Source: Planococcus liqunii (GTDB lineage Bacteria; Bacillota; Bacilli; Bacillales_A; Planococcaceae). Taken from it: a stretch of DNA of 64,000 bases. The position numbers and the translations under genes are program-made. The DNA lies in NCBI RefSeq assembly GCF_030413595.1, contig NZ_CP129238.1, positions 2,666,001 through 2,730,000 of the forward strand, in the 5' to 3' direction. The stretch's first letter is position 1, and each line of letters opens with the position of its first letter. The notes under the pieces are model-generated. The model was not told the origin of the DNA. It made no database searches and saw only the letters and a program-made list of their open reading frames with translations. This document shows, piece after piece, positions 10,419 to 18,750 of this stretch.

Positions 10419-11879
10419 TCAACGGAATTTTTTCATGGCTTCCTGGATGGCAATTTCTTTGTCGCTGTGCGGATATTTTGTTGAGCCGATGATTTGGTAA
10501 TCCTCGTGGCCTTTTCCTGCCAAAATGATGATGTCCCCAGGTTCGGCTTGAGCAATGGCATGTTTGACCGCTTCTGCCCGGTCACCGATGCAGGCAAAAT
10601 TGGCGTGTTCCATGCCTGTTTGCAAATCGTTTAAAATGCTGTCGTATTCTTCGTAGCGCGGATCATCCGTCGTCAAGACCACGTAATCCGCAACCGAAGC
10701 TTTTTGGGCCATAATCGGCCGCTTCGTCTTGTCCCGGTTCCCCCCTGTTCCGACCAGGAAGATAATCCGGTTCGTCTTGAAATCAGTTACTGCGTCAATG
10801 GCTTTTTCGATGGCATCCGGTGTATGCGCATAATCGATGAAGATGGAAACTGGAGCGTCCAATTCCACTTTTTGCATGCGTCCTTCTACCGGTGCAATTC
10901 GGGACAATGCAGACAGAACCTCTGCCAGCTCAAATCCTTCTGCATACAAGGCGGCAATGGCCGCTAAAGCATTGGATACATTGAATTGTCCGAGCAATTT
11001 CATCGAAACGGCAAATTCGCCTTCCGGACAAGTTAAAGTGAACGTGGTGCCATGGTCGCCCATTTCGATATTTCCTGCTTTAAACTGAGCTTCTTCCTTC
11101 ACTCCGTATGTATAAACTGGATGAGAAGTCATATCCGCATACTTTTCCGACCATGGATCGTCAGCGTTCAAAACGGCTTGCTTTTTCTCCTGAAGATTTT
11201 GGCCGAGCTGTGAAAACAGCAAGCCTTTTGCATGCCCGTATTCCTCCATCGTTCCGTGGAAATCCAGGTGATCATGCGTTAAATTAGTGAAAATCGCCGT
11301 ATTGAATTCAACTCCCGCCAGGCGCCCAAGCACCAGCCCATGGGAAGAAACTTCCATCGTCATATGGGAACAGCCTGCTTCTTTGGCTCTGGCGATCATC
11401 TGCTGCGTAGTCAATGCATCACTTGTCGTATTTGCTGACGGGTGCAGCTCCCCGTTCAGATTAAAGCCGATGGTTCCGGTCACTGCGGAAGTTTTGCCAA
11501 GTTCCATCAGCATGGAATGCAGAATTCCGGACACGCTAGTTTTGCCGTTGGTGCCGGTTACGCCGATCATCTGCATTCCTTTTGACGGGTAGCCGTAAAA
11601 TTTGGCGGCAAGCAAACCGAGGGTCCGGTCTGAATCTGCGACAAGCAACACAGGAGTGTCCGGCAAGTCGAGCGGCTGCTCCGATACAATTAAGACAGCG
11701 CCTTGCACCGCCGCCTGCTGAGCAAAATCGTGGCCATCCACTGTATATCCTTTGATGCAAATAAAAACAGATCCTCTTCTCACTTCACGGGAATCCATGG
11801 TAATGTGTTCCACCGTTTCCGGCAATGTCCCGATCAATTGATTATAAGGAATATTTTCGATCAGTTGGTGTGTGTTCAT
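10419..11879 (-). CDS. murE: UDP-N-acetylmuramoyl-tripeptide synthetase MurE
   Basis: Cytoplasmic Mur ligase that adds the third residue of the peptidoglycan stem peptide to UDP-MurNAc-L-Ala-D-Glu using ATP. It has 486 residues. Visible motifs: P-loop GVTGTNGKTS near 106-115, the central-domain SANTTSDALTTQ and the TNLTHDHLDFHGTM segment with the carbamylated-Lys region after it, and the C-terminal GKGHEDYQ. The amino-acid selectivity loop reads DDPR (405-408). Classical diaminopimelate enzymes have DNPR, and the Staphylococcus aureus lysine enzyme has DNPA. If the host is a Planococcus, whose wall contains L-Lys, this is a lysine-adding enzyme that keeps Arg. GGAGG lies 6 nt before the ATG. 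The gene follows the M42 peptidase gene after a 10-nt gap, so the two are probably co-transcribed. Confidence 0.95.
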   Translation of the reverse strand: MNTHQLIENIPYNQLIGTLPETVEHITMDSREVRRGSVFICIKGYTVDGHDFAQQAAVQGAVLIVSEQPLDLPDTPVLLVADSDRTLGLLAAKFYGYPSKGMQMIGVTGTNGKTSVSGILHSMLMELGKTSAVTGTIGFNLNGELHPSANTTSDALTTQQMIARAKEAGCSHMTMEVSSHGLVLGRLAGVEFNTAIFTNLTHDHLDFHGTMEEYGHAKGLLFSQLGQNLQEKKQAVLNADDPWSEKYADMTSHPVYTYGVKEEAQFKAGNIEMGDHGTTFTLTCPEGEFAVSMKLLGQFNVSNALAAIAALYAEGFELAEVLSALSRIAPVEGRMQKVELDAPVSIFIDYAHTPDAIEKAIDAVTDFKTNRIIFLVGTGGNRDKTKRPIMAQKASVADYVVLTTDDPRYEEYDSILNDLQTGMEHANFACIGDRAEAVKHAIAQAEPGDIIILAGKGHEDYQIIGSTKYPHSDKEIAIQEAMKKFR

Positions 11880-11889
11880 GAAAATCCTC

Positions 11890-12945
11890 CTACTCTGTAA
11901 CTAGCGGAGACATGACATATGCATGAAGCAATGCCCCCGCGGCTTTCAATGAATCGATATGGGTGCGTTCATAGGAATGAGACGCTTCAATCCCCGGCCC
12001 AAATAAGGCATGTTTGACGTCTGCCCCGGCTCCGATCGCCGCTGAAGCATCTGATCCGTAATAAGGGTAAATGTCGACTTTATAATCAATCTGATGCTGA
12101 TTCGCCAGGGCGATCAAATGGCGGGTAAGGCCATAGTGGTAAGGTCCGCTCGAGTCTTTGGCACAAATGGATACGGTGTATTCGTCCGATGCCTGCCCAT
12201 CTCCGATGGCGCCCATATCCACCGCAATGTATTCCGCTGTTTGTTCTGGAATATTGGAGTTGCCGCCGTATCCGATTTCTTCATTGTTTGAAATATAAAA
12301 ATGGGTAGTATGCGGCAATTCTTCGCCTGACACCTTCAATTGCTTAAGCAATTGAAGCAGCAGCGCCGTGCTGGCTTTGTCATCCAGATGGCGGGATTTG
12401 ATATATCCTGAGTCCGTCGCCGCAAAACGCGGATCAAACGATACAAAATCGCCCACTTCGATGCCGAGTGCCCGGACTTCATCTGCTGAAAAGGCTTTTT
12501 CATCCAAGCGGACTTCCATATTATTTTCGTCCCGATCAGCAGTGCCTGCGTCCTTATAGACATGGACCGTCGTCTGATGCATCAAAATCGTGCCTGACAA
12601 AGTCGTGCCATCTGCTTTATGTATAAGGCAATTTTCGCCTTCAATCGCATTAAATTTAAACCCGCCGACAAGTGATAATTTCAAACGGCCGGTTGGTTTG
12701 ATTTCTTTAACCATCGCGCCGAGCGTATCGACATGGGCCGTTAACAAGCGGTGCCTGCTTTGGTCTTTGCCCTGAATGGTCGCAATGACTGCCCCTTTTT
12801 GGGTCATCCTGTATTCAGCATTCCAGTCGTCCAAGTGCTTTTTGATAGTCTTCATAATGTCCATTGTATAGCCTGATGGACTGGGAATTTCCACTAGCTC
12901 TTTTAATAAATCCAGCGTTTCTTGTTTATTCCATTCAATTGACAT
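11890..12945 (-). CDS. M42 family metallopeptidase (glutamyl aminopeptidase/TET type)
   Basis: Cytoplasmic co-catalytic dizinc aminopeptidase of family M42 (YsdC/FrvX group), 351 residues. Metal ligands and catalytic residues are visible in order: TAHVDTLG near 68-75, RHLDDKA (bridging Asp), NNEEIGYGG with the general-base Glu, AVDMGAIG, and the C-terminal ASHSYERTH histidine. Members assemble into dodecamers that trim peptides. This fits a region rich in peptide import and proteolysis genes. The ATG at 12945 is preceded by GGGAGGCG. It is first of a probable operon with murE. Substrate preference is not evident. Confidence 0.92.
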   Translation of the reverse strand: MSIEWNKQETLDLLKELVEIPSPSGYTMDIMKTIKKHLDDWNAEYRMTQKGAVIATIQGKDQSRHRLLTAHVDTLGAMVKEIKPTGRLKLSLVGGFKFNAIEGENCLIHKADGTTLSGTILMHQTTVHVYKDAGTADRDENNMEVRLDEKAFSADEVRALGIEVGDFVSFDPRFAATDSGYIKSRHLDDKASTALLLQLLKQLKVSGEELPHTTHFYISNNEEIGYGGNSNIPEQTAEYIAVDMGAIGDGQASDEYTVSICAKDSSGPYHYGLTRHLIALANQHQIDYKVDIYPYYGSDASAAIGAGADVKHALFGPGIEASHSYERTHIDSLKAAGALLHAYVMSPLVTE

Positions 12946-13047
12946 GAGTAACGCCTCCCTAATTACTTTATCATATCAAAATGAATCATGTTCTGACAGG
13001 GCATTCTATAGTAATATTAGTACGAATCCCCAAGATTGAGGTGCATT

Positions 13048-14619
13048 ATGGAGCGTTCTTCAACCAATCAAAATAGAAATAGGCTGTTTATCCATTTATT
13101 TGGAGGCGCGAGCGTTATCCATTTGCTGCTCCCACTGATTGCCGACTTTCCTATGGCCATTTATTCCCCGTTGTTCGGACTCGCAGCTTATATTGTCTTG
13201 CTTGTCCTGCAAGCCGTAAAGTATAATGAGCGGAAAATTCAAATTCTGGTTCTTCTTTTCATGAACTTTTATGTATTTATCTTAAATTTCGAGGCATTGT
13301 CTGCAGTAACGGTAATCTACTTTGCGATCCCGATTATTGCATCCGCCTTGTACTACGATACGTTTCCGATCATCGCTTTAGGGGTGTTGACCGCCATCGA
13401 AACCTTTTTACTGGCTTTTGTTTTTGATGAATTAAGCGACAGAGCGTCTGTCCACTATGTTCATTTATCGCTATTTGTTTTTATACTCTGCATCCTGCTT
13501 TTGACTACGCTTCATTCGATTTACTTCAGCCGGATCTGGTCTCAGCTGGAGCAGCAGAACGAATCCATGGAAAAGGCGCTCATATCAAAAGAAGGCTATC
13601 TTCAATTGTTTTTTGAAACAGCCAAAGACGCGTTTGCCGTCTTTGATGTGGACAATAAAATTATCGCCATCAATCCCGCTTTTGAAGAATTGTATGGCTG
13701 GACATTGGAAGAATGCATCGGGCAGTCGATTTCGCTTGTTCCGCCGGAAAAATCAGAAGAAGCGGCCGTCCGCACCCTGCAAGTCCAAAAAGGCGAGAGT
13801 TTTTCCTTGCTCGAAACCGTAGACGCCAAAAAAGACGGCAGCCGTTTCCATGCCCAAATCACTTTGTCGCCCATTACAGACGAAGCAGGGAATGTCGTGG
13901 CTACTTCCATTATTTCACGGGATATTTCTTATCAGAAAGAAGCGGAAAGGCTGATTGTCCAGGCAGAAAAAATGAAGCTTGCGGGAGAGATCGCCGCTGG
14001 CGTTGCCCACGAAGTCCGAAATCCAATGACGGTTATCTCGGGCTTTGTCCAAATGATGCATAATGATCTGGATTATCCGTACAAAGATTACACGAAGTTG
14101 ATCCAATCTGAATTGGAGCGCATTAATCTCATTATCAGTGAATTTTTGGTATTGGCAAAACCGCAGGCTTCTGAAGCCAAAAGGATCAGTTTGCGCCAAA
14201 CCTTGGAGGATATTTTTGTTTTGTTCGGCCCGGAGCTGAACAGGCAAGGCATCCAATTCATCAAGCATTGGGAAAAAGATGATTTTGATGTCCGGGCGGA
14301 AGATCATCAGCTGAAGCAAGTGCTGATCAACTTGATAAAAAATTCAATCGATGCAATCGAACGGCAAGGTGAAATTACGTTGCATATTGAAAACTTCGAC
14401 GATGGATTCGTCTCGCTGCGCATTCGGGATAATGGAGTTGGGATTCCCGAAGAAGTAATGGCGCGTATTTTCGAACCTTTCTACACCACCAAAGCGACCG
14501 GAACCGGCCTCGGCCTGATCATTTCCCAGAAAATCATCCGTGAACACGGCGGCAGCCTGGAAATCGACAGCCAGGAAGGAAACGGCACCACTGCCACTAT
14601 TCTTTTGCCAAAAGCGTAA
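13048..14619 (+). CDS. Orphan PAS-domain sensor histidine kinase (KinB/KinE-like architecture)
   Basis: Membrane histidine kinase of 523 residues. The N-terminal half has about six membrane helices (roughly 16-170), then a PAS/PAC sensor (about 185-305), a HisKA dimerisation domain with the phospho-acceptor in AHEVRNPMT (His321 by my count) and a C-terminal HATPase domain with NLIKNSIDA, DNGVGIPEE and GTGLGL. No response regulator is adjacent. This is the layout of Bacillus sporulation-type kinases feeding Spo0F/Spo0A, but many Planococcaceae do not sporulate, so its partner is open. Start choice: the ATG at 13048 has GAGG 6 nt upstream; a TTG at 13036 would lie on the ribosome site. Confidence 0.9.
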   Translation: MERSSTNQNRNRLFIHLFGGASVIHLLLPLIADFPMAIYSPLFGLAAYIVLLVLQAVKYNERKIQILVLLFMNFYVFILNFEALSAVTVIYFAIPIIASALYYDTFPIIALGVLTAIETFLLAFVFDELSDRASVHYVHLSLFVFILCILLLTTLHSIYFSRIWSQLEQQNESMEKALISKEGYLQLFFETAKDAFAVFDVDNKIIAINPAFEELYGWTLEECIGQSISLVPPEKSEEAAVRTLQVQKGESFSLLETVDAKKDGSRFHAQITLSPITDEAGNVVATSIISRDISYQKEAERLIVQAEKMKLAGEIAAGVAHEVRNPMTVISGFVQMMHNDLDYPYKDYTKLIQSELERINLIISEFLVLAKPQASEAKRISLRQTLEDIFVLFGPELNRQGIQFIKHWEKDDFDVRAEDHQLKQVLINLIKNSIDAIERQGEITLHIENFDDGFVSLRIRDNGVGIPEEVMARIFEPFYTTKATGTGLGLIISQKIIREHGGSLEIDSQEGNGTTATILLPKA

Positions 14620-14620
14620 A

Positions 14621-14642
14621 AAAAGAGCCCAAGTGCTCTTTC
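14621..14642 (+). terminator. Weak hairpin after the kinase gene
   Basis: 7-bp stem AAAGAGC with GCTCTTT (14622-14641) just after the stop; there is no long T run beyond the stem, so termination may be inefficient. Confidence 0.5.
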
Positions 14643-14687
14643 AGACTGTAGACAAAGTATAGTTGAAATGAATAGAAATGCATAAAA

Positions 14688-14879
14688 CCAACCGGATCGG
14701 CCACTTCGCTTTCCGTGGGCTCAGCTTCAGCCTCCTCGCCGCTTCGAAACCCGTTGCTCCTGCATCGCTGCGCTAGCTTCGTCGCAAAGACTTGGCCTCA
14801 TTGCCTTCGGCCAATGTCTTGCCTGCGGGGTCTTCAGCTTTCGCTGTCCCACAGGAGTCTCCGTGGCCGAACCGGTTGG
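14688..14879. repeat. 192-bp palindromic GC-rich intergenic element with 17-bp terminal inverted repeats
   Basis: The ends are CCAACCGGATCGGCCAC (14688-14704) and GTGGCCGAACCGGTTGG (14863-14879), reverse complements with one mismatch. Inside are further nested stems: GTGGG near 14714 with CCCAC near 14848, and a hairpin AAGAC-TTGGCC (14787-14797) with GGCCAA-GTCTT (14809-14820). It has no credible ORF. It shares core motifs (ACTCC..GGG, CAGCG, CGGAAAGCG) with the element at 14991-15096 in opposite orientation. It resembles short non-coding repeats scattered in Bacillales genomes (MITE-like or RNA-structured); I cannot name the family. Confidence 0.7.
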
Positions 14880-14990
14880 GGCATCTCTCTTTCATCCAAA
14901 AGTGAACACGTAACCGAATGAAGTTCAATCATCTAGTTAAAGAAGGAAAGCGACAACTTTGGGTAGCCCCAAGTTTAGAATCCGGAATGG

Positions 14991-15096
14991 AAACCGGCGA
15001 CTCCAGCGGGTCAGCGTAGCGACGAAGTGCCGAAATCCACTCAGGATGCAAGTTCCGAGTGGATTTCGGCATGGGTCCGCGGAAAGCGTCCACTTG
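14991..15096. repeat. Second, divergent copy of the GC-rich element, opposite orientation
   Basis: It carries the core ACTCCAGCGGG, CAGCG and CCGCGGAAAGCGTCC seen, in reverse complement, in the element 110 bp upstream. GCGG/CCGC replaces GTGGG/CCCAC of the other copy, so the pairing is kept. Its middle is a perfect 15-bp hairpin, TGCCGAAATCCACTC (15028-15042) with its complement at 15057-15071. No ORF. Confidence 0.65.
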
Positions 15097-15139
15097 GAGC
15101 GAAATGACTTAGAGAATGGAATTTTTTCCAGCAGCCTGA

Positions 15140-15173
15140 TTAAAAAAAGAGCCCAAGGGCTCTTTTTTTTTAA
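15140..15173 (-). terminator. Terminator of the first PepSY gene
   Basis: Stem of GAGCCC with GGGCTC extended by A/T pairs (15141-15172), ending in long T runs in both directions; it would stop transcripts from either side. Confidence 0.85.
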
Positions 15174-15785
15174 TCAATCATCGTCGTTGTCGTCATCGTT
15201 ATCATTCTTGTCAGTTTCATGTTTAATAATAGAACCGTCTTTTGCATTGACGGTCACTTCGTGTTCGGTTTTGCCGTCTTCAATTTCAAATTCGTATTGC
15301 GCAACACCGTCGTCATTGTCCAATTCCATGTCTTTCACCGTTCCGCTAGCTGCTACAAGGGCAGCTTTTGTCGCTTCTTCCGAACTGATCAAGCCTTCAG
15401 TTGAGACGATATCGTCTGAATCGTCATCGCGGTCGTCTTCTTTTTCACGTTTTTGTTCCAAGACTTCTCCTGTGTCGGCATCAAATTTCAAATCGTATTC
15501 ATAGCCTTCGTGTGTCACGTCTACTTCATAGTAAGCACTGTTCATATTTCTTTCTAATTCAATGTCTGTGATGGTTCCGCCCACAATTTCAAGCGCTTTT
15601 GCAGAAGCATCATCAAATGTAAGCTTCGGCGCTTTTTGGTTAGACTGCTGATTGCTGTTTTGGACATTGGCACTGTTTGAATTGGTTTCAGAAGTTCCTG
15701 CTGGATTTGTATCTGTGTTGGCCAGTACAATTCCTCCAAAAGTTAACGCGCCTGCTACTACCGGGATGTAAATGAATTTTTTCAT
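15174..15785 (-). CDS. Exported protein with two PepSY domains (YkoI-like)
   Basis: Secreted or membrane-anchored protein of 203 residues. A signal-anchor segment lies at residues 1-22. Two PepSY-like repeats follow (about 48-115 and 128-195), each beginning with a (D/E)A-x-K/A-A-L pattern and containing a YE-x-(D/E)V strand. The linker between them is Asp-rich (DDRDDDSDD) and the C-terminus ends in an Asp/Asn run. PepSY domains are proposed to inhibit peptidases or act as sensory modules. B. subtilis ykoI lies next to the ykoGH two-component genes, the same setting as here. The acidic stretches could bind Ca2+ or other cations (inference). A GGAGGAG site precedes the ATG. It is last in the operon but follows a strong terminator after the previous gene, so it may also have its own promoter. 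Confidence 0.85.
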   Translation of the reverse strand: MKKFIYIPVVAGALTFGGIVLANTDTNPAGTSETNSNSANVQNSNQQSNQKAPKLTFDDASAKALEIVGGTITDIELERNMNSAYYEVDVTHEGYEYDLKFDADTGEVLEQKREKEDDRDDDSDDIVSTEGLISSEEATKAALVAASGTVKDMELDNDDGVAQYEFEIEDGKTEHEVTVNAKDGSIIKHETDKNDNDDDNDDD

Positions 15786-15880
15786 GTTAATCTCTCCTCC
15801 TCATATGTTCTATCTTTACTATAGCCCCCGCTTCTGTGAAGACGATTAAGGGTTTATTAGAATTTGATGAGAATTTAAAG

Positions 15881-15935
15881 AAACAAAAAACACTCAAGCA
15901 GAAAGGCAAATTTCCCGCTAGAGTGTTTTTTGTTT
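15881..15935 (-). terminator. Terminator between the two PepSY genes
   Basis: 15-bp perfect outer stem, 15881-15895 with 15921-15935, ending in T-rich sequence. It overlaps the stop of the second PepSY gene. Confidence 0.85.
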
Positions 15936-16638
15936 AATCGTCCCATTCAACCGTTAAGGTTTCACCACGGATTGCATGGATCTGGACCGTCACTTCCCGT
16001 TCGGATTCTTCATTTTCAATTTCGATCAAATAATAGCCTCCGCCTTCGGTCTGGACAAACTCAATTTCCTGTACTTCGCCGTCAAGCGTCTGTTTCGCAA
16101 TCGCGATGGCTTCGTCCTCGGTGATGACCGCATCCGGTTCTGGTTCTGGCTCCGGTTTCGCATCCGGTTTTGTAATTGGTTCGGCGGTGATGTCCCCAAT
16201 TTCTCCTGTCGCCGCTGCTACAAGCACGGTTGTGATATTTTTTTCATCTTTTATTTTCACTTCGTATTGCTGGCTGTCTTTCAAATACGTGACGTTTTCC
16301 AGCGTTCCGTTCACTTTTTTTAATGCAGCCGCTCCTGCCTGTTCTTCATTCAATCGGGTGGCTGGTTCTTTTTTCTCGATCAGCTTCATCGATTCCACCT
16401 GGCCCGTGGCTTTGTTAACCATTGCGGTATAAAGACCATTCGCTTTATTGAAGTCCACCTCAAAATGGTTGTCCACTTCAGAAGTTCCAACAAGTTCTCC
16501 TCCGTATAGGTCCAGCACCGATTGCTCTGCCTCTTGTGCACTGATGCTTTCGCTGCCGATAAACGGATTTAAGAGAAAGGCAATGACAATTATTCCAAGC
16601 AAGACCGTCCCAGCTGCCATTAGCATCCATTTTCTCAT
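15934..16638 (-). CDS. Membrane-anchored PepSY-domain protein
   Basis: 234-residue protein with one N-terminal membrane anchor (about 5-27) and an extracellular part. It has three PepSY-like segments: about 33-92, 94-150 and a C-terminal one at about 170-232, the last after a Pro/Glu linker (KPEPEPEPD). The last segment has EDEAIAIAKQTLDG and YYLIEIE, typical of the fold. The start codon overlaps the stop of the kinase gene (ATGA-type junction), with AGGAGGGA upstream, so it is translationally coupled to the sensor kinase. This suggests that it works in the same signalling pathway, possibly as an extracellular modulator of the kinase (inference). Confidence 0.85.
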   Translation of the reverse strand: MRKWMLMAAGTVLLGIIVIAFLLNPFIGSESISAQEAEQSVLDLYGGELVGTSEVDNHFEVDFNKANGLYTAMVNKATGQVESMKLIEKKEPATRLNEEQAGAAALKKVNGTLENVTYLKDSQQYEVKIKDEKNITTVLVAAATGEIGDITAEPITKPDAKPEPEPEPDAVITEDEAIAIAKQTLDGEVQEIEFVQTEGGGYYLIEIENEESEREVTVQIHAIRGETLTVEWDD

Positions 16639-18005
16639 CCTGATCCCTCCTGGCTTGATTGTACCGCGCCAACATTAAAATCCGATGAGAAAATGATGGA
16701 AACTGTCGTACCCATTTGTTCAATGCTTTCAATTTCCAGCTTGGCTCCGAGTGAATCAGCCAATTGTTTGGCAAGGGATAGTCCAAGTCCGGATCCCCCG
16801 GTGTCACGGCTCCGCGCTTTATCCACCCGGTAAAAGCGTTCAAAGATAAACGGCAGCGACTCCTTGGGGATGCCGATGCCGTAATCCCGGATTTGAATGA
16901 TGGGGTCCCTTTCGTTTTTGGCAATCACTTCAATACGGTCGCTTGAATATTTCCGCGCGTTGTCGAGCAGGATATACAAAAGCTGTTTGAGTTTCGCCAA
17001 ATCGGTCGTGACGTATAATTCCGGTGAACTTGCAGTCAGCTGGAATTCCCGGTTATAGGAAGTTCCAAGCGCTGCGGTCGTTTGCTCAAGCACTTTCGTG
17101 ACATTCACGTTGGTCAATTCGAGCTGCGCTTCGCTTTGGCGGGCAATATGCAAAAGCTGCTCAATCAACGCTTTCATGCGGTCGGTTTCAGTCCGGATGG
17201 CCGTGAGCCCTTCATCGGCAATTTTTTCATCCTGCATGCCGCGCCGCTGCAGAAGTTTAGCATAGCTGCCAATGACCGTTAAAGGCGTTTTCAATTCATG
17301 GGACGCATTCGAGACAAATTGTTCCTGCTTGGTATAGTTTTCTTCAAGAAGTGCCATCATTTCATTGAACGTCCGGCCCATCTGCCCGATTTCATCGTTC
17401 GTTTCCTCGGTGATTTGCAGCTTCTCGAATTGGCCATTCCGCTGAATGCGCGTCATTGTATTGGTAAGATCGGTAATGGGCTTCGTAATGAGCCGCCCGA
17501 GAACGATGCTTGAAACCACTACCGGTATCATGGCAAGCAAAGTTACCGTGATCAAGACAAGGCGCAGCGTTTGAAGATTGCCGCTGACTTCTCTCGTCGA
17601 CTGGGCAATCGTCAAATTTGCCACTTCACCGTCCGTCCAAATGATGGGTGTTGTCACATAAGCGAATAGCTCATCTTCTGCTTGAATGGTTCCGGAAGCT
17701 TCCGGCAAGTCTGCAGGAAGTTCGGTTGGAACCGCTGGATCTTGAATCGTCCGGATCAGTTCCTTGCCACCACGGGTAACTTGAATCGAACCGTTTACCG
17801 GCACATATCCCCGAAGTACATTCTGGGGATCTGCCGGATTCTCATTCAGCTTTGCAACCACTAGATTGGCCTCGGTGTGCAACTGGTCCACTTCCGTTGA
17901 ATACGTTAACCGGCTGAACGAAAAGTAAATGACGATCATGAGCACCAGCAAAATGACCAGCATCAGCAAAGTGGTCCAAATATGGATTTTATTTTTTAGC
18001 TTCAT
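16635..18005 (-). CDS. HAMP-domain sensor histidine kinase (YkoH/ArlS-like)
   Basis: 456-residue two-membrane-helix kinase: helix 1 at about 11-33, an extracellular sensor of about 120 residues, helix 2 near 155-178, HAMP about 179-231, HisKA with SNASHELKTPLTV (His236 by my count), and HATPase with DNARKY, DYGIGIPKE and GGSGLGLSLA. It partners with the overlapping OmpR-type regulator gene. Start choice: the ATG at 18005 is 7 nt from AAGGAG; an ATG at 18011 is too close to it. The sensor domain has no recognisable ligand-binding fold. With two PepSY proteins downstream the operon matches the ykoGHI layout. Confidence 0.92.
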   Translation of the reverse strand: MKLKNKIHIWTTLLMLVILLVLMIVIYFSFSRLTYSTEVDQLHTEANLVVAKLNENPADPQNVLRGYVPVNGSIQVTRGGKELIRTIQDPAVPTELPADLPEASGTIQAEDELFAYVTTPIIWTDGEVANLTIAQSTREVSGNLQTLRLVLITVTLLAMIPVVVSSIVLGRLITKPITDLTNTMTRIQRNGQFEKLQITEETNDEIGQMGRTFNEMMALLEENYTKQEQFVSNASHELKTPLTVIGSYAKLLQRRGMQDEKIADEGLTAIRTETDRMKALIEQLLHIARQSEAQLELTNVNVTKVLEQTTAALGTSYNREFQLTASSPELYVTTDLAKLKQLLYILLDNARKYSSDRIEVIAKNERDPIIQIRDYGIGIPKESLPFIFERFYRVDKARSRDTGGSGLGLSLAKQLADSLGAKLEIESIEQMGTTVSIIFSSDFNVGAVQSSQEGSG

Positions 18006-18687
18006 GGACATGCTCCTTCAGGACATAACCTACGCCCCGAACCGTCTGGATATAAGTGGAGGGCTCACCTGCATCGATTTTTTTCCGCAAATAGCGGATG
18101 TAGACATCGATGACATTGGTATCCCCGTAATAGTCGTAGCCCCAAACAGCATTCAACACTTGTTCGCGGCTCAACACTTGCTGCGGATGCTGCATCAAAT
18201 ACAGCAGCAAATCAAATTCGCGCGGCGTCAGTTCAACCGAGCGTCCGCTGCGGGTGACCTCACGCGTCGTTTCGTTCAATTCCAGCTGTTCAAAGCGGCA
18301 AACTTCGGAATTCCCGCTCCCTGTCGACTGCCGCAGGCATGCACGGATGCGGGCAAGCAGCTCTTCAATTTCAAATGGTTTTGTTACGTAATCATTAGCG
18401 CCCAAATCAAGGCCCGCCACTTTGTCTTTCACATCGTTTTTCGCTGTCAGCAAAATAACCGGAATGGCTGGATTTGAAGTACGAATGCGTTTTAGCACAT
18501 CCAACCCATGGATTTCAGGCAGCATCAAATCAAGCAAGATCAAATCCCATTCGTTTTCGCGGAATTGAATCAGCCCTTCCGAACCTGTATGAGCCACTCC
18601 TGTTTGATAGCCTTCATATGTAAGTTCCAGTTCCAACACGCGTGCTATGCTTTTTTCATCTTCCACTATCAGAATACGCTCTGTCAT
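17989..18687 (-). CDS. OmpR/PhoB family response regulator (YkoG/ArlR-like)
   Basis: 232-residue DNA-binding regulator. The receiver domain has the acidic pocket VEDE, phospho-acceptor Asp53 (LLDLMLP), Thr81 and Lys103. The winged-helix output domain (about 128-226) contains LTPREFDLLLYLMQ and the end motif YIQTVRGVGYVL. Start choice: the ATG at 18687 is 6 nt from AGAGGTG; the GTG at 18694-18696 is part of that site. It is first gene of the regulator-kinase-PepSY operon and overlaps the kinase gene. Target genes are not evident from this window. Confidence 0.93.
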   Translation of the reverse strand: MTERILIVEDEKSIARVLELELTYEGYQTGVAHTGSEGLIQFRENEWDLILLDLMLPEIHGLDVLKRIRTSNPAIPVILLTAKNDVKDKVAGLDLGANDYVTKPFEIEELLARIRACLRQSTGSGNSEVCRFEQLELNETTREVTRSGRSVELTPREFDLLLYLMQHPQQVLSREQVLNAVWGYDYYGDTNVIDVYIRYLRKKIDAGEPSTYIQTVRGVGYVLKEHVHEAKK

Positions 18688-18723
18688 ATCCGTCACCTCT
18701 TACTGTTTATTCTAGCAAACCTA

Positions 18724-18750
18724 AAGAAAAAAGCGACCCGGAGGCCGCTT
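18724..18750 (-). terminator. Terminator of the aldehyde dehydrogenase gene
   Basis: Hairpin AAGCG-CC with GG-CGCTT with one internal mismatch (18731-18750), followed on the minus strand by TTTTCTTT. Confidence 0.6.

Noticed and set aside
14640..15140. Degraded gene between kinase and PepSY operon
   Set aside because: Short ORFs there follow the palindromic elements; no protein-like sequence or ribosome sites on either strand.
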